A stretch of DNA of 64,000 bases, taken from Micromonospora sp. NBC_01740 (lineage in GTDB: Bacteria > Actinomycetota > Actinomycetes > Mycobacteriales > Micromonosporaceae). The first letter of the stretch is position 1. Each line of letters begins with the position of its first letter. Shown in pieces: positions 45,012-54,831 of this stretch. Location of the stretch: positions 2,480,001-2,544,000 of the forward strand of contig NZ_CP109150.1 in assembly GCF_035920365.1 (NCBI RefSeq). Direction: 5' to 3'. Under the pieces are notes generated by a model. That model saw nothing but the letters and a program-made list of their open reading frames with translations, ran no database searches and was not told the DNA's origin. Position numbers and translations under genes: made by a program.

Positions 45012-46394
45012 GTGTCTGATCTGTCCCAGATCGTGAAGGCCTACGACGTCCGTGGGACGGTGCCGGACCAGTGGGACGAGCAGGCCGCCGAGGCCCTCGG
45101 CACGGCCTTCGCGCAGGTGCTGGACGGCTTCGGTGAGCGGGACGGGGCGGCGCTCGTCGCGCACGACATGCGTGCCACCGGTCCTGCTCTGGCCGCCGCC
45201 TTCGCCGCCGGCGTGCGCGCCGAGGGGCGCGCCGTCATCGAGCTGGGTCTCGCCTCCACCGACATGCTCTACTACGCCTCCGGCGCGCTGGGGCTGCCCG
45301 GCGCGATGTTCACCGCCAGCCACAATCCGGCGCAGTACAACGGCATCAAGATGTGCCGCTCCGGGGCGCGCCCGATCGGGCAGGACAGCGGGCTGGCCGA
45401 GATCCGCGAGCGGGCGCAGGCGCTGCTGGACAAGGGCGAGCGTCCGACCGGCACGCCGGCCGCGCCGGCCGAGCGCCGCGACCTGCTGGCCGACTACGCG
45501 GCGTACCTGCGGCAGCTGGTCGACCTCTCGGGCATCCGTCCGCTGAAGGTGGTCGTGGACGCCGGCAACGGCATGGCCGGCTACACCGTCCCGGCCGTGC
45601 TCGGCGACGCCGTCCTGCCGGCCCTGCCGCTGGAGATCGTGCCGCTCTACTTCGAGCTCGACGGCACCTTCCCCAACCACGAGGCCAACCCGCTGGACCC
45701 GGCCAACCTGGTCGACCTCCAGCGCGCGGTGATCGAGCACGGCGCCGAGATCGGCCTGGCGTTCGACGGCGACGCCGACCGCTGCTTCGTGGTCGACGAG
45801 CGCGGCGAGCCGGTCTCGCCGTCGGCGGTCACGGCCCTGGTGGCGGCCCGCGAGCTGGCCAAGCACCCCGGCTCGACGGTGATCCACGGCCTGATCACCT
45901 CCCGGGCGGTGCCGGAGATCATCCGCGAGCACGGCGGCGAGCCGGTCGTCGCCCGGGTCGGGCACTCCTTCATCAAGGCGGAGATGGCCCGGACGAACGC
46001 GATCTTCGGCGGCGAGCACTCCGCCCACTACTACTTCCGCGACTTCTGGTTCGCCGACACCGGCATGCTCGCCGCGCTGCACACCCTGGCCGCCCTGGGC
46101 GAGCAGTCGCTGCCGCTGTCCGTGCTGGCCAGCGAGTACGAGCGGTACGTGGCCTCGGGTGAGATCAACTCGACGGTGGCCGACCAGGCCGCGAAGGTGG
46201 CCGAGGTGCGGGCCGCGTACCCGCAGGCCGACGTCGACGAGATGGACGGGCTGACCCTGCGCTTCCCGGACGGCGCGTGGTTCAATCTGCGCGCCTCCAA
46301 CACCGAGCCGCTGCTGCGGCTCAACGTCGAGGCCCCGACGCGGGAGCGGATGACCGCCCTCCGTGACGAGGTGCTCGACCGCGTTCGCCGATAA
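45012..46394 (+). CDS. manB: Phosphomannomutase/phosphoglucomutase
   Basis: 460 residues. It interconverts mannose-6-phosphate and mannose-1-phosphate (and possibly the glucose pair) through a phosphoserine. The active-site loop is FTASHNPAQYNGIKM, the metal loop is FDGDADRCFVVDE, the sugar-binding loop is GGEHSAHYYFRD and the phosphate loop is RASNTEPLLRLN. GTG 45012 has GAGGAG eight bases upstream. It starts a run of codirectional genes (Trm112-like, SIS, CDF, manA) and corresponds to Rv3257c by position. Confidence 0.95.
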   Translation: MSDLSQIVKAYDVRGTVPDQWDEQAAEALGTAFAQVLDGFGERDGAALVAHDMRATGPALAAAFAAGVRAEGRAVIELGLASTDMLYYASGALGLPGAMFTASHNPAQYNGIKMCRSGARPIGQDSGLAEIRERAQALLDKGERPTGTPAAPAERRDLLADYAAYLRQLVDLSGIRPLKVVVDAGNGMAGYTVPAVLGDAVLPALPLEIVPLYFELDGTFPNHEANPLDPANLVDLQRAVIEHGAEIGLAFDGDADRCFVVDERGEPVSPSAVTALVAARELAKHPGSTVIHGLITSRAVPEIIREHGGEPVVARVGHSFIKAEMARTNAIFGGEHSAHYYFRDFWFADTGMLAALHTLAALGEQSLPLSVLASEYERYVASGEINSTVADQAAKVAEVRAAYPQADVDEMDGLTLRFPDGAWFNLRASNTEPLLRLNVEAPTRERMTALRDEVLDRVRR

Positions 46395-46456
46395 GATCGC
46401 CTGCGCCGGTCGGCACCGTCGATCGGTGAGACCGCATACGTGGAAGGAGCCGCGCC

Positions 46457-46639
46457 GTGGCCCTGGACCCGCAGTTGCTGGAAATCCTCGCCTGTCCGGA
46501 CACGCATCACGCCCCGCTCGACTACGACGCGCAGGCGCAGACGCTGACCTGCACCGAGTGCGGCCGGATCTTCGAGGTCCGCGACGACGTGCCGGTGCTG
46601 CTGCTGGACGAGGCGCGCGGCCCCTCGGAGCAGTCGTGA
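46457..46639 (+). CDS. Trm112-family protein
   Basis: 60 residues. The fold is a small zinc-ribbon-like domain: LLEILACPDTHHAPLDYDAQ then LTCTECGRIFEVRDDVPVLL. The N-terminal knuckle has one cysteine followed by histidines and the C-terminal knuckle keeps CxxC. Trm112-like proteins often stabilise methyltransferases; its partner here is unknown. AAGGAG precedes GTG 46457. The stop overlaps the SIS gene start by four bases. Confidence 0.88.
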   Translation: MALDPQLLEILACPDTHHAPLDYDAQAQTLTCTECGRIFEVRDDVPVLLLDEARGPSEQS

Positions 46640-47832
46640 TCGACGGTGTGGCCGGGGTCAGCGGCCGACGCGAGCCCGACGAGGCACTGCTCGACGACCC
46701 GGCCGCGCTGGCCGAGCACGACCCGGGCGGCATGCTGCGGCACACCGCCTCCGCCGGGGCGCAGGTCCGCGAGACGGCCGCGCTGGCCGCCGAGGCCAAC
46801 CTCCAGGTGCTCGCCGACGAGGGCCGCCCCCGGGCGGTCGTCATCGCCGGCATCGGCACCGCCGGGCGTACCGGTGACGTGCTGGCCACCGTCGCCGGGC
46901 CGCGCTGCCCGGTGCCGGTCATCCCGCACCGCAGCGCCGGTGTGCCCGGCTGGGTGGGCGCCGCCGACGTGGTCATCGCCGTCAGCGCGTCCGGTCGCAG
47001 CCCCGAGGCGCTGGGCGCCGCCGAGGCCGCGCACCGCCGGGGCGCCCGACTGGTCGCCGTCGGCGCGCCCGACTCGCAGTTGCAGTCCGTGGCCGAGCGG
47101 GCCCGGGCGCCGTTCATCCCGGTGCCCCGGCGCGCCCCGGCCCGGGCCAGCCTCTGGGCGCTCACCGTGCCGGTCCTGCTCGCCGCCCGTACGCTCGGGC
47201 TCGTGAAGGTCAACGAGGCGGATCTGGCGGAGACCGCGGCCCGGCTGGACGCGGACGCCGACCGCTGCCGCCCGACGGCCGAGTCCTTCGTCAACCCCGC
47301 GAAGTCGCTGGCCCTGGGCCTCGCCGGCTCGGTGCCGATCGTCTGGGGCTCGTCGCCGCTGGCCACGGTCGCGGCCCGCCGGTTCGGCGACACCCTGTCC
47401 GCCAACGCCCGCTACCCCGTGGTCAGCGGGGCGCTCGGCGAGGCGGGGCGCGGTCGGGTCGGCCTGCTCGACGGCGTGTTCGGCGGTCTGGCCGAGGGGG
47501 AGCGCGACATCTTCGCCGACCCCGACGCGGAGGCGCCGTCGGGCACCCGGCTGCGGTTGGTGCTGCTGCGCGACGGCGGGCTGAACCCGGAGGACGACGC
47601 CGACGAGCCCCTCGACGTCGAGGAGCGCCGCGCGGACGCCGTGCAGACCCTCGCCGAGCGGCGCGGCGTGCGCTGCGACGTGGTGACCGCCGAGGGCGGC
47701 TCCGCGCTGGAGCGGCTCGCCTCGCTGGTCGCCGTGCCGGACTTCGCCTCGATCTACCTCGCCCTGGCACACGGACTGGACCCGATGGCCGTGCCGGCCA
47801 TCACCGAAATGAAGGAGCTGGCAAACCAGTGA
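46636..47832 (+). CDS. SIS-domain protein (phosphoglucose/phosphomannose isomerase-like)
   Basis: 398 residues, Rv3256c-like. The sugar-isomerase fold is visible in VVIAGIGTAGRTGDVLATVA and AADVVIAVSASGRSPEALGA, with a second half GSVPIVWGSSPLATVAARRF. Catalytic residues typical of active bifunctional isomerases were not confidently located, so it may be a regulator or accessory in mannose metabolism. It is coupled to the Trm112 gene upstream; manA lies one gene downstream. Confidence 0.85.
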   Translation: MIDGVAGVSGRREPDEALLDDPAALAEHDPGGMLRHTASAGAQVRETAALAAEANLQVLADEGRPRAVVIAGIGTAGRTGDVLATVAGPRCPVPVIPHRSAGVPGWVGAADVVIAVSASGRSPEALGAAEAAHRRGARLVAVGAPDSQLQSVAERARAPFIPVPRRAPARASLWALTVPVLLAARTLGLVKVNEADLAETAARLDADADRCRPTAESFVNPAKSLALGLAGSVPIVWGSSPLATVAARRFGDTLSANARYPVVSGALGEAGRGRVGLLDGVFGGLAEGERDIFADPDAEAPSGTRLRLVLLRDGGLNPEDDADEPLDVEERRADAVQTLAERRGVRCDVVTAEGGSALERLASLVAVPDFASIYLALAHGLDPMAVPAITEMKELANQ

Positions 47833-47908
47833 GCGATAGCAGGGAACGGGTCGAGCGGCGCGTCGCGCCGATGCCCGGCGGTGCCGCGCGACACGACGGA
47901 GCGACGGC

Positions 47909-48895
47909 GTGAGCGCCAACGGTGGTACGAAGGCGATCGTCGCCGCCCTGCTGGCCAACGCCGGCATCGCCGTCACCAAGTTCGTCGCGTTCCTGCTGAC
48001 CGGGTCGTCGTCGATGCTGGCCGAGTCGATCCACTCGGTCGCGGACTCCGGCAACCAGGCCCTGCTGCTGCTCGGCGGGCGTCGGGCCAAGCGCGCGGCC
48101 ACTCCTCAGCACCCTTTCGGCTACGGCCGGGAGCGCTACATCTACGCGTTCATCGTCTCCATCGTGCTGTTCAGCGTCGGTGGCCTGTTCGCCCTCTACG
48201 AGGCGTACCACAAGTGGTCGCACGAGGAGGGCATCACCTCGTGGCACTGGGTGCCGGTCGTGGTGCTGGTGGCGGCGATCATCATGGAGACGTTCTCCTT
48301 CCGCACCGCGATCGTCGAGTCCAACCTCGTCCGGGGCAACCAGTCGTGGGTGAAGTTCGTCCGGCGCGCCAAGGCCCCCGAGCTGCCGGTGGTGCTGCTG
48401 GAGGACCTGGGCGCGCTGGTCGGTCTGGTCTTCGCGCTCTTCGGCGTGGGCATGACGCTGATCACCGGCAACGGCCGGTGGGACGCGGTGGGCACCGCGA
48501 TGATCGGTGTGCTGCTGGTGATCATCGCGATCATCCTGGCCATCGAGACCAAGAGCCTGCTGCTCGGTGAGGGCGCCGAGGCGCACGACGTCGCCGCGCT
48601 GGAGAAGGCGGTCACCGACGGCCCCGAGTTCGAGCGGATCATCCACATGAAGACGCTCTACCTCGGGCCCGAGGAGCTGATGGTGGCCGCCAAGGTCGCC
48701 GTGCCGGCCGGCGTCACCGCCGAGGTGCTGGCGCAGAGCATCAACACCGTCGAGGGTCGGATCCGCGCCGCCGTGCCGACCGCCCGGGTGATCTACCTGG
48801 AACCGGACATCTACCACGCCACCGCCGAGCGGGCGGTCGCCGGGACCGCGTCGCCCGCCGAGCCGGGTGAGGTCGCCGGGCGGCCCGGGAGCTGA
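47909..48895 (+). CDS. Cation diffusion facilitator transporter
   Basis: 328 residues. CDF proteins export divalent metals such as zinc in exchange for protons. The membrane metal site appears as AESIHSVADSGNQALL (HxxxD), with further helices containing FSFRTAIVESNLVRGNQSWV and a matching acidic site LLEDLGALVGLVFALFGVGM. A cytoplasmic C-terminal domain of about 90 residues follows. It lies between the SIS gene and manA (3-bp gap to manA), so it is probably in the operon although its role there is unclear. Confidence 0.88.
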   Translation: MSANGGTKAIVAALLANAGIAVTKFVAFLLTGSSSMLAESIHSVADSGNQALLLLGGRRAKRAATPQHPFGYGRERYIYAFIVSIVLFSVGGLFALYEAYHKWSHEEGITSWHWVPVVVLVAAIIMETFSFRTAIVESNLVRGNQSWVKFVRRAKAPELPVVLLEDLGALVGLVFALFGVGMTLITGNGRWDAVGTAMIGVLLVIIAIILAIETKSLLLGEGAEAHDVAALEKAVTDGPEFERIIHMKTLYLGPEELMVAAKVAVPAGVTAEVLAQSINTVEGRIRAAVPTARVIYLEPDIYHATAERAVAGTASPAEPGEVAGRPGS

Positions 48896-48898
48896 CCG

Positions 48899-50062
48899 GT
48901 GGAACTGCTGCACGGACCGATCCGCGACTACGCCTGGGGGTCCCGCTCGGCGATCGCCGAGTTGCAGGGGCGGCCGGCGCCGAGCGACGGCCCGGAGGCC
49001 GAACTGTGGCTGGGCGCCCACCCGGGCGGCCCGGCCCTGGTCGACCGCGACGGCGACCGGGTGAGCCTGACCGACCTGCTGCTCGCCGAGCCGCACCACT
49101 GGCTCGGCGAGCGGTTGGTCGGCCGGTTCGGCACCCGGCTGCCGTTCCTGCTCAAGGTGCTCGCCGCCGACGCCCCGCTGAGCCTCCAGGCGCACCCGGA
49201 CGCCGAGCAGGCCCGCGCCGGGCACGCCGCCGACGCCGCCCGCCCCGACGGACAGCGCAACTACGTCGATCCGTACCACAAGCCGGAGCTGCTGGTCGCG
49301 CTCTCGCCGATGGAGGCGCTCTGCGGTTTCCGGGACCCGGCGGCCTCGGCGGCGGCGCTGGCCGGCTTCGGCGTACCCGCGCTGGAGCCGGTGCTGGCGG
49401 CGCTGCGGACCGGGCCGGCGGGCCTGCGTGACGCCGTACGACTGCTGCTGACCTGGCCCGCCGACGGGCGCGACGCGCTGGTGGTGGCCGTGGCGTCGGC
49501 GCCGGTCGCGGGGCCGGACGCGGAACTGGCCCGGGACCTGGCCGCCGCCTACCCGGGCGACCCCGGGGTGCTGGTGGCGATGCTGCTCAACCGGGTGCGG
49601 CTGGCCCCCGGCGAGGCGATCTGGATGCCGGCGGGGAACCTGCACGCCTACCTGCGTGGCACCGGCGTGGAGATCATGGCGGCCAGCGACAACGTGCTGC
49701 GCGGCGGGCTGACGCCGAAGCGGGTGGACGTCGAGGAGCTGCTGCGGGTGCTGCGCTTCGAGGTGCTGCGCGACCCGGTGGTGCCGCCGCTGGAGGTCGC
49801 CCCGGGCGTGGTCACGTGGCCGGTGCCGGTGGAGGACTTCGCGCTGCACCGGGTGACGGTGGGCGCGGGACTGCCGGCGGTGTCGGTCGAGGTGCCCGGG
49901 CCCCGGGTGGTGCTCTGCCGCTCCGGCGAGGTCTCGGTCGACGACGGGGCAGGCGCGGTGACGCTGGCGCCCGGACGGGCGGCCGTCGGCAGCGCCGCCG
50001 CCGGGCCGCTGCGCCTGGGCGGCGCCGGGGAGGCGTACGTCGCGAGCTGCGGCCTGCGCTGA
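48899..50062 (+). CDS. manA: Mannose-6-phosphate isomerase (type I)
   Basis: 387 residues. It interconverts fructose-6-phosphate and mannose-6-phosphate, the entry to GDP-mannose. Zinc-site motifs are present: LSLQAHPDAEQA, YHKPELLVALSPMEALCGFR and MPAGNLHAYLRGTGVEIMAA. It starts with GPIRDYAWGS, typical of type I. It closes the manB-to-manA run and lies 300 bp before ahcY. With manB and manC in this window, all three GDP-mannose steps are covered. Confidence 0.94.
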   Translation: MELLHGPIRDYAWGSRSAIAELQGRPAPSDGPEAELWLGAHPGGPALVDRDGDRVSLTDLLLAEPHHWLGERLVGRFGTRLPFLLKVLAADAPLSLQAHPDAEQARAGHAADAARPDGQRNYVDPYHKPELLVALSPMEALCGFRDPAASAAALAGFGVPALEPVLAALRTGPAGLRDAVRLLLTWPADGRDALVVAVASAPVAGPDAELARDLAAAYPGDPGVLVAMLLNRVRLAPGEAIWMPAGNLHAYLRGTGVEIMAASDNVLRGGLTPKRVDVEELLRVLRFEVLRDPVVPPLEVAPGVVTWPVPVEDFALHRVTVGAGLPAVSVEVPGPRVVLCRSGEVSVDDGAGAVTLAPGRAAVGSAAAGPLRLGGAGEAYVASCGLR

Positions 50063-50361
50063 CCGGCCCAGCGGCGACGCGAAAGTCCGACTTTTCCGGA
50101 ATAGCTTGACGCGACTCTGGCCGAGTGTGACTCTATGAGTACGCAGCGTTATCGCGACGAAGGTCCGAGAACGCGCGGGGGAACCAAACCGGGGGGATGC
50201 ACGGGGCGGGCGGCCGATGGACGGGACACCGTTCACGACCGACCGCCCCGTGCGCTGTCCGCTGATGTCTTCGTGCTCACTTCACCCGACCGGTCCTCCC
50301 GTCGGCGGCTCGCGCGCGTAAGGTGAATGGTCGCGCAGCACATCGTCCGACAGGAGATTTC
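50063..50361. other. Gap between manA and ahcY with a hairpin
   Basis: ACGGGGCGG (50201-50209) pairs with CCGCCCCGT (50243-50251) around a 33-base loop, a likely end for the manA transcript. A TAAGGT -10 element at 50319-50324 and AGGAG just before ATG 50362 serve ahcY. No known S-adenosylhomocysteine riboswitch pattern was recognised. Confidence 0.5.
50319..50324 (+). promoter_or_regulatory. -10 element of ahcY
   Basis: TAAGGT lies 37 bases before ATG 50362; the leader carries AGGAG. Confidence 0.5.
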
Positions 50362-51861
<1,500 letters not shown>

Positions 51862-51870
51862 CATCCACCG

Positions 51871-51918
51871 CGCCGACCGGGCCGACCGCTCCCTTCCGAG
51901 CGGCCGGCCCGGTCGGCG
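51871..51918. terminator. Very strong bidirectional hairpin
   Basis: A perfect 14-base outer stem (51871-51884 / 51905-51918) encloses a 6-base inner stem CCGCTC/GAGCGG. It lies between ahcY and the convergent membrane gene. Confidence 0.85.
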
Positions 51919-51990
51919 TTTCGGGGCGGGCGCGCCGCCACGGGTCGAGCCGGCCGGCGTCAGCGCGGGCGGCCGCCCGCCGCCGGGCGG

Positions 51991-52149
51991 TCAGTCCCGG
52001 CGGGGGCGGCGACGGGCGGGGCGGACCCAGCTCCACACGCACCAGACGAGCCACGCCACCGAGACCACGGCGGCCAGCGCGCGCAGCCGCAGCGCGTCGA
52101 GCAGCAGCACCACGGCGAGGACGGCCAGCCACGGCCCGAACGCCCTCAC
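51991..52149 (-). CDS. 52-residue membrane protein duplicating the TPR protein's anchor
   Basis: GTG 52149 overlaps the TPR gene stop by four bases. The product is two membrane helices: FGPWLAVLAVVLLLDALRLR, then LAAVVSVAWLVWCVWSWVRP, and a basic tail RRRPRRD. It aligns residue by residue with the last 50 residues of the upstream TPR protein (FRTWLLAVGVIVLLNVAGLD; LAGLFAVAWMLFCVWSWIAP), so it arose by partial duplication. Function unknown. GTG 52158 is an in-frame alternative start. Confidence 0.65.
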   Translation of the reverse strand: MRAFGPWLAVLAVVLLLDALRLRALAAVVSVAWLVWCVWSWVRPARRRPRRD

Positions 52150-53018
52150 GACCGCCACCGACCGAGCACCAGCCGGCGGACCAGCGGCGGAGCGATCCAC
52201 GACCAGACGCAGAAGAGCATCCACGCCACGGCGAACAGGCCGGCGAGCACGTCCAGACCGGCGACGTTCAGCAGCACGATCACGCCGACCGCGAGCAGCC
52301 AGGTGCGGAAGATCCCCAGCCGGTGCAGCGGGCGCAGCGGCAGCAGCAGCGGGTGCGCGTGCACCTGCGCCTCCCATGCCGCCTCGGCGTAGTCGGCATC
52401 GGTCGGGTCGTGCGCCACCGCCTGGCCGAACGCGCGGCGCGCGGTGCCCAACCGGCCACGCCGGGCCGAGGTGGCGCCGTGCAGGGCGAGCGCAGCCGGA
52501 TTGTCCGGCCACGCCCCGAGGAACTCCCTGGCGATCCGGTCGGCCTCCCGGTCGTCCCCCTGGGCGTACGCGAGTTGGACGCGGCACGCGAAGACGGCCG
52601 GCTCCTGCGGGCTGATCGCGGCGGCCCGGGCGACCAGGCGTTCCGCCTTGTCGAGCTGCCCCACGGCCGAGCAGAGCTGCGCGTACTGGCACAGCAGCCA
52701 CGGGTCCTCCGGCTCGATGGCGAGCGCGTCGAGCAGTGCCCGCTCGGCGGCGGGGTACTCGCGGCGGTGGCGCAGCGCGACGCCGAGCCGGCCGAGCAGT
52801 TCGGGGTCCGGGCCGGCCTCGGCGAGCCCTCGACGGGCGACGGCGGCCAGGTCGTCCCAGCGGCTCAGCGAGGTCAGCGCGTACGCCCGCAGCCGGAACG
52901 CCGCCGGGCTGAGGGCCAGGGCGGCCGGGAGCCGGTCGACCTCGTCGAGGGCCTGCTCCGCGCGGTTCAGCTCGAGCAGGTGCGCCACCCGGGCGAGCTG
53001 GGCCTCCGGGGCGGTCAT
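52146..53018 (-). CDS. TPR-repeat membrane protein
   Basis: 290 residues. Residues 1-225 are tetratricopeptide-like helical pairs (LGVALRHRREYPAAERALLD; LCSAVGQLDKAERLVARAAA; LHGATSARRGRLGTARRAFG), a protein-interaction scaffold in the cytoplasm. Two membrane helices near the C-terminus anchor it. The ATG overlaps the upstream gene stop (ATGA), and the stop overlaps the downstream small gene (GTGA). Partners unknown. Confidence 0.85.
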   Translation of the reverse strand: MTAPEAQLARVAHLLELNRAEQALDEVDRLPAALALSPAAFRLRAYALTSLSRWDDLAAVARRGLAEAGPDPELLGRLGVALRHRREYPAAERALLDALAIEPEDPWLLCQYAQLCSAVGQLDKAERLVARAAAISPQEPAVFACRVQLAYAQGDDREADRIAREFLGAWPDNPAALALHGATSARRGRLGTARRAFGQAVAHDPTDADYAEAAWEAQVHAHPLLLPLRPLHRLGIFRTWLLAVGVIVLLNVAGLDVLAGLFAVAWMLFCVWSWIAPPLVRRLVLGRWRS

Positions 53019-53461
53019 ACGGCGGCCACCAGCAGGAACAGCAGGGCCTCGACGACCCCGAACAGGAGCACCGCCCCGAGGCCGGGCAGCCACAGCGACG
53101 CCGGCTCGTCGCCACGCAGCTCGTAGGCCCGGAACGGACGTTTCTGCGTGGCGGAGGCGGCGAACCAGACCCCGGCGCCGGCCAGCGCCGCGATCAGCCG
53201 GACGGGACGGTCCCCCCAGTCGTCGAGGAAGGCGAGCGTGAGCGCCAACCGGGCCGTCAGCGCGGCCAGCCCGACGCCGAGCACCATCAGGTTCGTCCGA
53301 CGGGGCAGGCCCAGCCGGTGCCCGTTGACCAGGGCCAGCACGGTGGCGGCCAGCGGACCGGCGAAGACGGCGGGGAAGATCAGCGACTGCGGTCGCCACG
53401 GCCGGCGTCGCGTCCCGTACGCCGCCGGCGCGATGGTGGGGGTGAACAGATCGTCGGCCAC
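53015..53461 (-). CDS. Small membrane protein, first gene of the TPR operon
   Basis: 148 residues with about four hydrophobic segments (LIFPAVFAGPLAATVLALV; NLMVLGVGLAALTARLALTL; LIAALAGAGVWFAASA; LPGLGAVLLFGVVEALLFLL) and a basic cytoplasmic N-terminus. No family recognised. It leads a three-gene coupled operon with the TPR protein and the 52-residue protein. GTG 53461 is taken as the start; upstream spacing is unremarkable. Confidence 0.75.
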   Translation of the reverse strand: MADDLFTPTIAPAAYGTRRRPWRPQSLIFPAVFAGPLAATVLALVNGHRLGLPRRTNLMVLGVGLAALTARLALTLAFLDDWGDRPVRLIAALAGAGVWFAASATQKRPFRAYELRGDEPASLWLPGLGAVLLFGVVEALLFLLVAAV

Positions 53462-53577
53462 GATGTTCCCGTCTCGGTAGGGGCGAGCGAGCCGGATCCT
53501 GCCACAGCCGGGTGACCGGCGGCGCTCCTGGACGGAGTGGATCCCAGGTCGCGACGTGTGCGGCCCCCGCCCGCCGG

Positions 53578-54792
53578 TCAGGTGCCGACGTCGGGCACGG
53601 GCACGCCACCCGGTGCCGCCGGGGCGACCGCCGGCCGTACCCCCGGAACGGGCTGCACCGGCACGGCGGCCGGCGCCCCGACGGGCACCGCCGGACGGAC
53701 CGTGCCGGGCGGCACGGCGCCCGCGGGCCCGACGGCGCCTTCAGACGTGGCCACGCCTGCGGGCCCGGCGGTGAAGTCGGGTCCGGCGGCACTCGCAGAC
53801 CCGACGGCACCCGCGGGCCCGGCTGCACCCGCAGGCCCGGCGGTGAGGTCGGGTCCGGCGGCGCCTTCAGACGTGGCGACGGCTGCGGGCCCGGCGGCGG
53901 ACGTGGTCGCGCGGGGTGGCGCGGGCGGGTGGAGTGTCAGCTCCGGCCAGAGCGTCGCGGCGGCCGACCGGTCGAGCCCCAGCCGGTATCTCGCCCGGCG
54001 GTGCCGCTCGCCGAGGACCGCGGCCAGGTAGACCGACTCGGGCATGCCCGGAGGCGGGGGCGGCGTGACCACCGCCGAGACCTCGGTCCACAACCCGTGC
54101 CCCAACCGCCCCCGCGCCGGCTCCGCCAGCTGGTGCACCCGGGCCAGGTACTGGCGGGCGGCCAACGCCAGGCCGTCGTCGAGCCGGCTCAGGTCCACCG
54201 CGCCCGCCCAACCGGCCAGCGCGGGTACCGCCGTGGGGACGTGCCGCCAGGCGGTCGCCGTGCGGGTGTGCACGACCAGCGTGCCCGCCACCAGGTCGCC
54301 CAGCCGACGCCCGCGCCGGTCGGTCACCATCACCGTCACCCCGGCCACCCAGCTCACCAGCGGCAGCACCAGGCCGGGCCACTCCACGGCCACGCCGACC
54401 AGCGCCCGGATCAGCGACTGCCGCGCCGCGACCGGAGCGCCGTCGGCGCTGACCACGCGCAGCCCGACCGCCATCTTGCCCAGCGTGCGGCCGTGGTTGA
54501 ACCGCTCGCACAGCACCGGGTAGCCGACCAGCACCAGGATCAGGCCCACCGTGGCGATCCCACCGGCCAGGGCGCCGTCGACCAGCCCCTCCGGCAGGTT
54601 GAGCATCGCGATGCCGACGCTCATGGACAGCACCAGCATGAGTGCCGCCTGCGCCAGGACGTCGAGCAGCAGCGCGAGCACCCGGGAACCGATCCGGGCG
54701 GCCCGGACGTCCAGCTCCACGGCCTCCCCGCTGACCAGCCCGGCGTCACCCCATGGGGCGGGTCGGGCCGGCGGTCGAGGTTGTGCTCTCAC
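53578..54792 (-). CDS. RDD-family membrane protein with low-complexity tail
   Basis: 404 residues from GTG 54792. The RDD domain is visible from DVRAARIGSRVLALLLDVLA (R and D residues in the first helix) to FNHGRTLGKMAVGLRVVSAD and DRRGRRLGDLVAGTLVVHTR. A soluble region of about 90 residues and a long Ala/Gly/Pro/Thr tail with repeats such as TAGPAG, VATSEGA and AAGPD follow. RDD proteins are often transporters or adaptors of unknown substrate. It is divergent from the SpoIIM-like gene, a pairing conserved with the DUF58/MoxR operon in actinobacteria. GTG 54807 is an alternative start. Confidence 0.85.
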   Translation of the reverse strand: MRAQPRPPARPAPWGDAGLVSGEAVELDVRAARIGSRVLALLLDVLAQAALMLVLSMSVGIAMLNLPEGLVDGALAGGIATVGLILVLVGYPVLCERFNHGRTLGKMAVGLRVVSADGAPVAARQSLIRALVGVAVEWPGLVLPLVSWVAGVTVMVTDRRGRRLGDLVAGTLVVHTRTATAWRHVPTAVPALAGWAGAVDLSRLDDGLALAARQYLARVHQLAEPARGRLGHGLWTEVSAVVTPPPPPGMPESVYLAAVLGERHRRARYRLGLDRSAAATLWPELTLHPPAPPRATTSAAGPAAVATSEGAAGPDLTAGPAGAAGPAGAVGSASAAGPDFTAGPAGVATSEGAVGPAGAVPPGTVRPAVPVGAPAAVPVQPVPGVRPAVAPAAPGGVPVPDVGT

Positions 54793-54803
54793 CCCGACAG
54801 TGA

Positions 54804-54813
54804 ACACTATGAT
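54804..54813. promoter_or_regulatory. Overlapping divergent -10 elements
   Basis: TAGTGT on the minus strand (54809-54804) serves the RDD gene, and TATGAT on the plus strand (54808-54813) serves the SpoIIM-like gene. They share the TA at 54808-54809, the same arrangement as at 8616-8625. Confidence 0.55.
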
Positions 54814-54831
54814 CGCCGGACGGGGGTGACG

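Noticed and set aside
50135..50326. A 63-codon frame between manA and ahcY
   Set aside because: No ribosome binding site, no family resemblance, and it runs through the hairpin and the ahcY promoter.
50252..50361. S-adenosylhomocysteine riboswitch before ahcY
   Set aside because: The predicted transcript start leaves a leader of only about 30 bases, too short for the known structure.
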